Positions 32,201 through 40,677 of a DNA stretch of 48,824 nucleotides are shown one piece after another. The notes beneath the pieces were generated by a model that did not search any database, had not been told where the DNA came from, and saw only the letters and a program-made list of their open reading frames with translations. The stretch's first letter is position 1. Each line of letters opens with the position of its first letter. The position numbers and the translations under genes were made by a program. The DNA is from a virus. The stretch spans positions 1-48,824 of the IMG/VR virus record IMGVR_UViG_3300018481_000030; one strand, written 5' to 3'.

Positions 32201-35070
32201 CCCAACTGGACGCCTTGGATCTGGAGCAGCGGTTCCTCGACTTGACGAGGGCGATCAACTTCGATCCCTTGCAGCGACAGATCGATCAGATCACCAATCA
32301 GGTCACTGAGATGCCGTTCGATGAGATCGTCCGGCAGATCCTTGAGCAGCAAGCGATCGTTGCTGAACTCACGCCTGAGTACGAAGCTCTCGGCGACCAG
32401 ATTGAGCGAGAGAAGGAGGCCATCGAGGCGGCGAATGGTGCTCGCGATCTGATCGCCGAGAAGCTTGACGTGGAGAAGGAGAAGCTCGACGCCCTCAACG
32501 ACGCCTACTCCGATATCAAGAATCTCATCCAGGACATGGAGTCGGCACTCGGCGGCTTTGGTGACGCCATGAAGACTGTCGCCGACGAGGCGTCACGGAT
32601 CGAGGAACTGTTCAGCGCGGCCGAGGGCTTGGACTTCGAAGACCAGGGGGGCAATGCTCCGCTCGGTCGCGAGGGCGGTCTGGCCGACATCGAGAAGTTC
32701 AATGAGGACTTGCAGGCCGAGATCGACGAGATGCTCCGGGGCATGGGCGACATGGATCTTCTCGGGACCATTCAGGATCAACTCGATGACCTCAAGAATC
32801 TTGACTTCCTGGGGCCGATCAAGGAGGCGTGGAAGAAGGTCGAGACCTGGCTCACCGGGATCGGCCAGTGGATCAAGGATCACCTGTGGATGGTTCTCAC
32901 GGCCGCCTTCTACTTCGTCGGTGGTTCTATCGTTTTCTTCTACTACGGGGTCTACAAGGTTCTTACGGAGTTCGTGCCGGTCATTGCTGGCTGGATCAAC
33001 GACCACATCATCCAGCCGATCTGGCAGGCGATCCAGGACGGTTGGGATGTCGTCGTCGGAGTCTGGAACTGGGTCTTCGAGAACATGCTCCAGCCGGTCA
33101 TCGATTTCGGAGTGAGGGTCTACAACCTCTTGGCCCCGCCGATCATCACTGCCTGGAACATGATCGTTGCTGCCTTCCAGTGGGCGTGGGGGATCATCGA
33201 GCCGATCTTCAGTTGGATCTGGGAGCAGATCAACAACTATGTCGTCCCGATCTTCGAACTGTTCTGGGTCAGCGCCCAGATCGCATTCAAGCTCGCAGTC
33301 CTCGCTCTCCAGTGGCTGTGGGGTCACTTCGACGAGATCTTCGCTCTAATCTGGGGCGTCATCACCAACGTCGTGATCCCGGTGTTCGAGTGGCTGTGGC
33401 AGCGGGCTGGCGAGGTCTTCGGTCTGTTGGGCACGGTCATCGAGTCGATCTGGCGGACGGTCATCGAGCCGGTCTTCAATACGGTCAGGACAATTATCGA
33501 GACCGTGGTGGTTCCTGCCTTCGAGTGGATGTGGACTCAGATCGATCGCATCTGGGGTGGGATCGCTGCCGCGATGCAGTTGGTCTGGGACACCGCGTTC
33601 GCTCCGATCTGGGAGGCATTCAAGATCGCGTTCGAGACGGTGATCCAGCCAGCCTTCGAGTTCCTGCGGGACAGCATCATCAGGCCCATCATGAATGGGA
33701 TCTACCAGTCCATCGCTTGGGTCTGGAATGCCGTGGCCGGAGTCATCGAGGGTGGCGTCAACTTCTTCATCGAAGCCTTCAACAAGATCGCCGGGGCGGT
33801 CAACAGGGTGGCCGCCTTCCTGAGCATCGACTACGAAGTGTCGCCAATGCCCCCGGTCACGCTGCCTCGCATCGGTCTCACTGCTCCGGCTCAGCCAGGT
33901 GGTGCCGGGGGCGGCGGTGGCGCCCAGTACATGGCCGCTGGTGGCATCCCGCCGACCAACCGCTACGGCGGCGCCTACAACGCTCCACGGGCGATCGTCG
34001 GCGAGGGCTCCAAGATCTACCCCGAGTACGTGATCCCGACCGATCCGCAGTACCGCAGCCGGGCGTTGAGCTACTGGCAGCAGGCCGGGACTCGCCTGAT
34101 GCGAGAGGGCGGCACGGTGCCGGAGACCCTGTATGAGGGCGTCACTAACTGGTCCCCCCCGGCTCCGCCCCCAGGCAGTGTCGGCTCCGGCGGCGGCGGC
34201 GGAAGCTCCGGGTCGTGGGGTGGTGGCGGAGGCTGGATGGACAGCATCATGAAGAAGCTCTCCGCTGCCGGGGAATGGATCGCCAAGGGTGCGATCAAGG
34301 CACTATGGGTGCCGGGCAAGTTGATTGCCCAGACGGCGGTCGATGCGATCCCGAACAAGTTCTTCAAGGATGCTGGCAGTGGAATGCTTCGAGCCGTGGA
34401 CAACTGGGTGAATGGCCGCGATCAGGAATGGGACGCCTTGGCGCCCAATTACCCGTCGGGACCAACGTCCGCGATTCCCGGCGCTACTGGCCCCACCGGC
34501 TCGGGCGCCACGGCGGCGGGGATCCCGATCACCCACGGTCCTGGATCTTGGAAAGCCTTCACGACGTTGCTCCAGGGCATGGGAATCCCCTACACCAACC
34601 TCGGTACCTACGCTTCACGTCCTACGGCTGGCGGCAATCCGTCGATGCACAACTACGACCGGGCCATCGACCTCGGCGGCTCACAGATGCAACTCCAGAG
34701 GATCGACCACGCTCTCTACGACGCCTTCGCTCCGTACATGCACGAGTTGATCTGGAAGGGTCCGGACGCGCGCAACGTCTACCGGGGCAAGGACCACGTC
34801 TTCACGCCCGCTATCGCCAATGCTCACACCACCCACATCCACGCCTCGATGGCAACCGGTGGTCGCTTCCACATCCCGAACATCCCCGGTGGCGTCAACC
34901 TCAACGTCTCTGAGGGGCGCTCCGGCGAGCAGGTGCAGATCCTCCCGGTGGACGACAATGCGATGGGCGGGACGGCCATCATCATCAACGGCAACCTGGA
35001 GTTCCCGAACGTCAAGAACGGCACTGACGCCAAGGACTTCATCGACAACCTGAAGGCACTGGCGAACTGA
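29281..35070 (+). CDS. Tape measure protein with C-terminal M15-like domain
   Basis: The protein has 1929 residues and is the longest here; it sets tail length. Residues 10-165 are Gln/Ala-rich coil with a duplicated TKQAATQ unit. Residues about 180-500 look like the TP901-type core. Hydrophobic spans lie near 549-570, 617-670 and 1202-1228. A long coiled coil runs from about 800 to 1130, and Trp-rich repeats from 1240 to 1500. Residues 1746-1870 resemble M15 peptidases: S1788-x-H1790 with D1797, and H1852-x-H1854, are the expected metal ligands. Such a domain could cut cell-wall peptide bonds during DNA entry. A Gly-rich linker lies near 1634. Confidence 0.9.
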   Translation: MDSNLSITIRVNGRQAQQQLRAVAKELQDVQKMVGKKPSLSPASSPWSPAIAKKQATQAANAAKQAAAAQARVTKQAATQSHKMMVTSQRAQARATKQAATQAHRIMVQAQRQQQQVLQRAWIQQQQKYRNHLAKMAAQQRANGATMLRQQKANAKSQAKAGVGGLSPLGFAENLSKSKLVNAGKNINWVGRQLTYNFTLPLAAAGTALFKFNQDVTRSMTGLSKVYGDITEDQTVLKQEIDALATSFDLLSTRFGVHKVEVIDIAAQWAAAGAAGVGLANATRATLETMILGDMDAAAATEGLIAIQAQWRFSTEKNAEGTSELTTQLAYLNAIENATGISTAGLIDVIQRAGGTARTSGASLRELGAMAAALVPATGDAAQAGTALRSIISSLMSPTAAAQEALGLMGITVTDPEWMGAPVTKKLETLAGTFVGLSDAQQAVVSQFISTKWQVSRFDVLMRDVASGTGYYAKALDVTSDATKALDIRNRELKAVLESSPKQWDIMVNAARNAMADAFLPMMPAIMSIVQLIMQLAVAFQNLDPEIQKFILIGLAMIAVLGPIMSLLGSTMQLLGTFGSAFKGAGKAIGWFTSKALWPLMKILGTLTGKFALTFVKVMVILVRTLGLLSMALVRTAATAMVSFLAAIGPIGWAIIGAIALIAATVVLILNTDLEDRVWEIIKSIARAFWALPQAIGNALMAVLRTIGQVMTGIVEALSYLNPFARHSPSLVDNVKNGVSTILDQYSRLRAVPLMIRSAAAALEAFSTSTSPTGQSAREIELRKKANIEGASPAQTSTANSVVDNILALERQLPNLEAEIRAQEAVVEQWTAALKAADLQIEQMEKSLKTLEDQYEAIGDQIAAANNRISELADTPIEGMGALEDQIFANQHAQNLLNMELLEFERQGVSIDSIRDKYAAMAGEIETLRGTQEDLRNAGAGSDVLGWYDQQIAAIEGQRQEMGEVEQTIRDIEAQLDALDLEQRFLDLTRAINFDPLQRQIDQITNQVTEMPFDEIVRQILEQQAIVAELTPEYEALGDQIEREKEAIEAANGARDLIAEKLDVEKEKLDALNDAYSDIKNLIQDMESALGGFGDAMKTVADEASRIEELFSAAEGLDFEDQGGNAPLGREGGLADIEKFNEDLQAEIDEMLRGMGDMDLLGTIQDQLDDLKNLDFLGPIKEAWKKVETWLTGIGQWIKDHLWMVLTAAFYFVGGSIVFFYYGVYKVLTEFVPVIAGWINDHIIQPIWQAIQDGWDVVVGVWNWVFENMLQPVIDFGVRVYNLLAPPIITAWNMIVAAFQWAWGIIEPIFSWIWEQINNYVVPIFELFWVSAQIAFKLAVLALQWLWGHFDEIFALIWGVITNVVIPVFEWLWQRAGEVFGLLGTVIESIWRTVIEPVFNTVRTIIETVVVPAFEWMWTQIDRIWGGIAAAMQLVWDTAFAPIWEAFKIAFETVIQPAFEFLRDSIIRPIMNGIYQSIAWVWNAVAGVIEGGVNFFIEAFNKIAGAVNRVAAFLSIDYEVSPMPPVTLPRIGLTAPAQPGGAGGGGGAQYMAAGGIPPTNRYGGAYNAPRAIVGEGSKIYPEYVIPTDPQYRSRALSYWQQAGTRLMREGGTVPETLYEGVTNWSPPAPPPGSVGSGGGGGSSGSWGGGGGWMDSIMKKLSAAGEWIAKGAIKALWVPGKLIAQTAVDAIPNKFFKDAGSGMLRAVDNWVNGRDQEWDALAPNYPSGPTSAIPGATGPTGSGATAAGIPITHGPGSWKAFTTLLQGMGIPYTNLGTYASRPTAGGNPSMHNYDRAIDLGGSQMQLQRIDHALYDAFAPYMHELIWKGPDARNVYRGKDHVFTPAIANAHTTHIHASMATGGRFHIPNIPGGVNLNVSEGRSGEQVQILPVDDNAMGGTAIIINGNLEFPNVKNGTDAKDFIDNLKALAN

Positions 35071-36923
35071 TGACCGCTATTCCCTCCAACGTGCAGCCGC
35101 CGCACCAGGGCTTGGTTCTCACCGACTACCCGGAGCTTCAGGCGTACGTGGAGTACGCGGCTGGGGTGCAGGAGACGGGCATCGCTGTCACCTGGAACCT
35201 TGCAACCGACGCTGCGTTCACGACCAACCTTCAGTCAGTGACGACCGCCATCCGTTACGCGTCGGGCCAGGTCGCCAAGCAGCCGGTGGCAACCCGGCTC
35301 AACGCCAACGTCTGGTACATCCGGGCCAGGTCGACGGACGGTGCCGGGAACGTGTCGGGCTGGACCGGCACCAACATCTTCGAAGTCGATCACCGGCCAT
35401 TCGTCAGCGACATGAGTCCCTCGCATGGGTCCATGGTGTCCTACGGGGACGGCAACCTGAAGTTCACCTGGGCCTTCTCGGACATGGATGTGTCCGATGT
35501 GCAGACGGCGTATCAGGTTCGGGCGTATCACGCGGGCAACGACGCGCTCCTGTTCGATACCGGCAAGGTGGTCTCGACCATCGAGCAGCGCACGCAGGCA
35601 ATCGCTCCTGCCAACAGCACCGGGTACTTCTATTGGCAAGTGCGGGTCTGGGACTTCTACGACATCGACTCCCCGTGGAGCGATCAGACCTTGTTCCAGA
35701 TGGGCATCCATCCGACCGCTCTCGTCCTGTCGCCCGACAACAACGGTGTCGTCAACAACCCGGCGCCGACGATTCAGTGGGCCTTCTCCACAAGCAATGC
35801 TCCGCAGGCCACCTACGCCTCTGTCGCTGCCGACTTCGCCACCTACGCCCTGCTGGCATCAGGTAACGCCAGCTACACCGAGGTGCTTGCAGACTCACTC
35901 GACCAGTCGGGGCAGACCCACTACCGCATCACGGTCACGGAGTTGCCTGGCAACATCACCACTTACGACGTTGGCGACACCTCGTTCGGTGGACCCTACG
36001 CATCGATCGGTGGACCCCACGACTCGATCGGTGGACCCTTTCTCTTCGACTCCGGGTGGCTGGCTGGCACCGCAAGCACGTATCAGATCCCGGCCATCGT
36101 CCACCTGGGCTCGATGTACGAGGTGGTCGTCAACGTCAGGGACACGAGTACCTTCGAGGGTTCCAGCGGACCGATCAGGTTCACTGCGGCGTGGCCCGCC
36201 CCCAGCGAACCTCTGGACGTCATCGCTGACGTCTCCGTGGTGGACGACCCAGCGATCGGTGCCGTGCAGTTGACGTGGAACGCTGCCCTGACCGACCCCA
36301 CCTTCAAGGAGTGGAGAACTTACCGACGGCTTGCTGGCACCTCCAACTGGGAGCAGACGGGGACGAGTACGGTCAAGGCGGGCCGGGGCGAGGTGTTGGA
36401 CTACTTGTTCATGTCCGGCTACACCTACGAGTATGGGGTCAGTCAGGTGGCCTTCCGATACTTCAACGAGTTGTCGGAGAGTCCCATCAAGATCGTGACG
36501 GTCACGCCACAGAGCACCAAGTATTGGCTGATCCACGGCACCGACCCGACCTTCAACCTGACACTCAGTACGGTCGTCTCCGACTCGTTCACCGAAGAGT
36601 ACGAAGAGTTCGAAGACCTGATCATCGGTCGCGGTCGCCGCCAGGAGATCGGCACCCGCTGGGGCTACAGCGGCTCCTTGACGTGCCACCTGCGCGACAT
36701 GGATTCACGCGGTTCGTCGCTTGAACTCCAAGAGATCCTTGCCTTCAAGGCTGGGAGGGTGAACGCCTTCCTGCGAGTCCCGTTCGGCCACATCTGGGAG
36801 GTCAGCATCGGGAACATCGCCTTCAGCCGGATGGCTGGCGTCGGGAGGCGCGAGTTCGGTGAGGTGACGATTCCGTACGTAGAGGTCTTCAGTTCCACCA
36901 CCGTTGTCAGGGCTGACAAGTAA
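35070..36923 (+). CDS. Distal tail protein with Ig-like insertions
   Basis: The protein has 617 residues. Several beta-sandwich repeats of FN3/Ig type occupy the first 480 residues (each with W-x-L/W-A-F strands and a late W-[SG]-[DW] motif). The last 110 residues (about 505-617, with RGRRQEIGTRWGYSGSL) look like the distal tail (Dit) core seen in siphoviruses. The start overlaps the tape measure stop in ATGA, the usual place for Dit. A triple 21-bp repeat at 35982-36044 encodes three SIGGP-type units. Confidence 0.65.
   Translation: MTAIPSNVQPPHQGLVLTDYPELQAYVEYAAGVQETGIAVTWNLATDAAFTTNLQSVTTAIRYASGQVAKQPVATRLNANVWYIRARSTDGAGNVSGWTGTNIFEVDHRPFVSDMSPSHGSMVSYGDGNLKFTWAFSDMDVSDVQTAYQVRAYHAGNDALLFDTGKVVSTIEQRTQAIAPANSTGYFYWQVRVWDFYDIDSPWSDQTLFQMGIHPTALVLSPDNNGVVNNPAPTIQWAFSTSNAPQATYASVAADFATYALLASGNASYTEVLADSLDQSGQTHYRITVTELPGNITTYDVGDTSFGGPYASIGGPHDSIGGPFLFDSGWLAGTASTYQIPAIVHLGSMYEVVVNVRDTSTFEGSSGPIRFTAAWPAPSEPLDVIADVSVVDDPAIGAVQLTWNAALTDPTFKEWRTYRRLAGTSNWEQTGTSTVKAGRGEVLDYLFMSGYTYEYGVSQVAFRYFNELSESPIKIVTVTPQSTKYWLIHGTDPTFNLTLSTVVSDSFTEEYEEFEDLIIGRGRRQEIGTRWGYSGSLTCHLRDMDSRGSSLELQEILAFKAGRVNAFLRVPFGHIWEVSIGNIAFSRMAGVGRREFGEVTIPYVEVFSSTTVVRADK
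35982..36044 (+). repeat. Three tandem 21-bp coding repeats
   Basis: TCG[TA]TCGGTGGACCC followed by six varied bases occurs at 35982, 36003 and 36024. Each unit encodes S-x-G-G-P and keeps frame inside the distal tail gene. Confidence 0.8.
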
Positions 36924-39900
36924 TGCCGAATCGCGGAACCTTCGACGCTGCTGCCCACAGTCAGTACCGTTGGCACACGTACCCCAAGGGGAACGGAATG
37001 CGGCGGCTCGACGGCTCCGACGTGGCCTGGTGGTCGGACGCCGGAGCGTTGCTCGGCATCGAACTGCCCAACCTGTCTGCTGGCAAGAACTCGCACCAGG
37101 GCGTCACGCTCGGCACCCCGGCGTTCTTCGATGCTGACTCTGCCGGGGAGCGTTGCGCCGTCCTGCTCGACGGGGTCAACGATTCGATCTCGATCGGCGC
37201 CGCCCCCTACACCGAGGGGTACTTCGACTTCCGCGCCTCCGACACCCACCTGATCAGCATCCCCCATCACGCCAACTACAACCTGGCGGGAGACCTGACC
37301 CTGATGGTCCGGCTGGCGGCTGGATCCTGGACGCCGGGATCCACGCAGACGCTCTTCTCGCGGTGGCTCCCTGGCGCCAACAAGGTCGTCCTGTTCCGGC
37401 TCAACGGCCAGGGGCGCTTGGTCTATGACTGGAGCAGTGACGGCGCCATCGAGTTCCAGGTGACGTCGTCGTCGCAAGTGGTACCGGCTGCATCCGGCGA
37501 CCTGTGGGTGGGCGTGACCCACGATGTGAACGACGGAATCGGTGGCAACGTCGTCCGGTTCTTCACGTCAACGCAAGCGTCTGAGCCGACGTCGATGACG
37601 CTGCTCTCGGCGCACACCAACCCATCGGTAACCACTTCGTTCTTTGCCAGCCCCGGCACACCGATCCGGCTCGGCTCCCGCGACTCCAACCAGGACCGCC
37701 TGTACGGCCGGGTCAAGACCGCCATCCTGCGCGGCTCGATCAACGGAGCCAACATCGGCTTGACCAGCGAGGTCTTCCGGATCGATGCCGACGTCATCGT
37801 GGACGAGGCAGCGACGACTCTCCCGGTGGCGGTCCCGGCCGGACAGACAGCCACGGTGACCGGTTCGATCCTCAAGCGACCGATCGGCGGGGCCGCTAGC
37901 TTCGGGCCGGAAGAGTCGGGCACCGTGATGCTCTGCGGGCTTTTCGAGGCGACGCAGCCCTCCGGTGCTCGGTTCTTTGACTCGCAGCCAGCCAGCCTGA
38001 TGGGTGGTCAGGCGATCCACGCCACGGCAACCAGCGGCGCGGCCATCACCGGCCGCGTGGCGCTCGCTGGGGTGGGCACGGAGACCACGGTGGCCGAGAC
38101 GGCCATCACGAACGGTCCGGACTGCGTGTGCCTGCGGACCGACCGGCAGGCCAGCCTGCTCAAGATCTGGACGAACAGCGGCGGCGAGACGACGGTGGCG
38201 CTCAACCCCTTGCAGGGTTCCAGCCAGCGCTTTACTGACATCCGGATCGGCAGTTCAAACGAGAACACCCAGTACGCCAACTTCGACTTCTACTCCGGGG
38301 CGATCTTCCGGACGGCGATCTCGGACGCTGACCGCACGCTGATCAAGACGATGTTCATGAACGCCAGCGACACCTACGACAACGGTGATCTCTGGACGGT
38401 CACCACGCCGGGGATCTTCGACGGCACGTTCTATATGCCCGGCGATCAAGTCTTGGCGACCGGTACATCCGGCATGGACTTCGCCGAGGTGGACTGGGCG
38501 CGGATCCCGGCGCCCACCGTCGTGGCTGGAGAAGAGGTGGTCCCGGAGGTCCCTGGCTACGTCGACTTCCCCGGCACGGCCACCAACTACCTCCGCATCC
38601 CGCTCTCAACGATCTCTGCCGACCCATCCTTCGATCTCCGCATCGAGGCGGAGCGTCCGACGAATCCGGCTACGGGCGAGCACCGCATTGTGGACGTTCC
38701 CTTCTACATGGGCTTCTCTCCCACCACGATTCGGGTTGGAGCGTTCGCGGCTGCGGACGCCACAACCGTGTCCACGGCTGCGCCCCCCACCTACGCAACG
38801 TTGGAAGCGGCTGGCTTCCCGCAGGTCGGTCAGTGGGTCCACATGCGGCTGGCGTTCGACGCGGCCACCGATGTCCTCACCATGTACTGGCGCAAGCCGG
38901 ACCTGGACATCACCAGTGACACCGGGTGGGCGCAGGCGGCGACCGTCACGGCGGCAGGCAAGCAGCTTCGGGTGTCGGACGCCACCTGGAACCTCACCGG
39001 AACGACCGCCGCCACGACCATGAAGGGCAAGATTCGCCGTTGGCGGCTGCTGATCAACGGCTCCATGTGGCGAGACGTCAATGCCGCCGTGGACTTCGTT
39101 GACGGGTCGGTGGCGAGCTTCACGTCATCGTCCGGCCAGACGGTCACCGTGTTCCGGACCAGCCAGCCCTCCACCAGCCTCGTGCCGACCGTCCCTGAGC
39201 ACATCAAGTCGCAGCCGTTGACCCCGACGCCGACGTACTTCGGCATCGTGGAGAAGAACGGGCCGCCCTCCGACATCGAGGCTTCGTTCTTCGAAGACTC
39301 GGTCATCTACCCGTACCGGCGCCTGGATATCCACAACTTTGACAACAGCCTGTGGTTTGAGAACGCTCCCTTGATCAGCGGCATGGTCAACATCGACTAC
39401 GGCCGCGACGAGCGCCGTTCCGGGGACTGTGAGATCTGGCTGCCGGACACCGTGATCGGGCCGGGCGGCCTGTGGTACGACAAGGTGTTCAAGTTCTACC
39501 GCGGCATCACCTTCGGCCCCTACCATCGGGATCCGAACTACGCGGGCGCCAGCCTGGTCTGGCAGATCGGATCCTTCGTAGCAGACAAGATCTCGGAGTC
39601 CTCTGAGAGTGCCAACTTCAAGGTGACGTTCAGGGACCTGACGAAGCGGATGATGCTGTCCAAGACGACCGAGGCGGTGACGTTCCCCGAGGGCACCGAG
39701 GTGGCCGTCGTGATCCGCGCCCTGGCTGCCAACAGCGGGATCATCGACATGCTGGTGCCAGCCACCGGCAAGGAGATCGGAAAGGACTTCACCTTTGAGC
39801 AGGGATCGAGCCGGTGGGAGATAGCCAAGAAGATCGCTAACGACTTCGGCTACGAGTTGTTCTTCGATCACCGTGGCTGGCTGGTCATGCGGAAGTTCAT

Positions 39901-40417
39901 CGACCCGCTCACGTCGCCTATCTACTTGAACCTCGTCGCCCGCAGGGGAGGTCTCGGCGCGGATGGTCACAAGAGCAACGTCGGCAGCTACGACCGGTCC
40001 GCGAGCGATGAGCGGATCTACAACCACATCGTGGTGATCGGGGAGGGCACGGACCGGACCATCGTCTACCGGGCCGAGGCGGAGAACACCATCCCCAACT
40101 CGCCTACATCGATCTCCCGCATCGGGCGGCGCACGATGACCTACACGTCCAGCTTCATCACGTCGATAGAGCAGGCGCAGGAGACCGCCAACGCCCTGCT
40201 CGGCATCAACGCCTTGGAGCAGTTCTCGATCAGCGTCGGCACCATCGTCTATCCCTGGATCGAAGTGGGCACCACGATCCGCTTCGATGACGACAATCCC
40301 GATGACGAGTTCCCGTCGCGCTACTTGCTGCTCTCCGCTGGCATCCCGCTCGGCCTGGAGGCCATGAGCCTGAGCGGGTCGCGGGTCACGATCATCGGGA
40401 CGGCGCCAACATCATGA
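36923..40417 (+). CDS. Baseplate hub/tail-tip protein with lectin-like domains
   Basis: The protein has 1164 residues. Two concanavalin/LamG-type beta sandwiches are visible at about 100-300 and 540-750, each with a Y-x-x-x-x-x-L-x-x-x-V-R-style strand. From about 770 onwards (YFGIVEKNGPPSDIEASFF and later ISESSESANFKVTFRDLTKRMM) the sequence resembles the hub of phage baseplates, with a knot of strands near the end. The gene follows Dit with TAATG overlap, so it fits the Tal/hub place. Lectin-like parts suggest sugar binding at the tail tip. Confidence 0.65.
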   Translation: MPNRGTFDAAAHSQYRWHTYPKGNGMRRLDGSDVAWWSDAGALLGIELPNLSAGKNSHQGVTLGTPAFFDADSAGERCAVLLDGVNDSISIGAAPYTEGYFDFRASDTHLISIPHHANYNLAGDLTLMVRLAAGSWTPGSTQTLFSRWLPGANKVVLFRLNGQGRLVYDWSSDGAIEFQVTSSSQVVPAASGDLWVGVTHDVNDGIGGNVVRFFTSTQASEPTSMTLLSAHTNPSVTTSFFASPGTPIRLGSRDSNQDRLYGRVKTAILRGSINGANIGLTSEVFRIDADVIVDEAATTLPVAVPAGQTATVTGSILKRPIGGAASFGPEESGTVMLCGLFEATQPSGARFFDSQPASLMGGQAIHATATSGAAITGRVALAGVGTETTVAETAITNGPDCVCLRTDRQASLLKIWTNSGGETTVALNPLQGSSQRFTDIRIGSSNENTQYANFDFYSGAIFRTAISDADRTLIKTMFMNASDTYDNGDLWTVTTPGIFDGTFYMPGDQVLATGTSGMDFAEVDWARIPAPTVVAGEEVVPEVPGYVDFPGTATNYLRIPLSTISADPSFDLRIEAERPTNPATGEHRIVDVPFYMGFSPTTIRVGAFAAADATTVSTAAPPTYATLEAAGFPQVGQWVHMRLAFDAATDVLTMYWRKPDLDITSDTGWAQAATVTAAGKQLRVSDATWNLTGTTAATTMKGKIRRWRLLINGSMWRDVNAAVDFVDGSVASFTSSSGQTVTVFRTSQPSTSLVPTVPEHIKSQPLTPTPTYFGIVEKNGPPSDIEASFFEDSVIYPYRRLDIHNFDNSLWFENAPLISGMVNIDYGRDERRSGDCEIWLPDTVIGPGGLWYDKVFKFYRGITFGPYHRDPNYAGASLVWQIGSFVADKISESSESANFKVTFRDLTKRMMLSKTTEAVTFPEGTEVAVVIRALAANSGIIDMLVPATGKEIGKDFTFEQGSSRWEIAKKIANDFGYELFFDHRGWLVMRKFIDPLTSPIYLNLVARRGGLGADGHKSNVGSYDRSASDERIYNHIVVIGEGTDRTIVYRAEAENTIPNSPTSISRIGRRTMTYTSSFITSIEQAQETANALLGINALEQFSISVGTIVYPWIEVGTTIRFDDDNPDDEFPSRYLLLSAGIPLGLEAMSLSGSRVTIIGTAPTS

Positions 40418-40677
40418 TCGAGACCATCCGTCGCCTGGCGCTGCCGATCGCGATCACGAGCCTTGCTGTGAACATCGTGATCACCGTCGTCTCCGTCTTC
40501 CTGTGGTGGCTGGCGATCGTCAACGACTGGCTGGACTCGGTGGTGTTCGTCTCCAACGTCTCGATGCTGGCGTTGGTGTTCGCCGGACTCTCCGGCGTGG
40601 CTGCCGGGGTGGCGGGGATCCTTGCCCTGGTGCCAACTGATGACATCATTGACGCCGTGACGGGAGACGAGTCGTGA
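40414..40677 (+). CDS. Two-helix membrane protein in tail operon
   Basis: The protein has 87 residues. Two hydrophobic spans are clear (about 8-36 and 43-73), and the rest is short: an N-terminal IETIRR with positive charge and an acidic C-terminal tail (DDIIDAVTGDES). It overlaps the hub gene by ATGA and the next fibre gene by GTGA, so all three are coupled. The two-span, 87-residue build fits a holin of class II, but holins usually sit beside the endolysin 7 kb away. A tail-tip membrane protein is an alternative. Confidence 0.6.
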   Translation: MIETIRRLALPIAITSLAVNIVITVVSVFLWWLAIVNDWLDSVVFVSNVSMLALVFAGLSGVAAGVAGILALVPTDDIIDAVTGDES

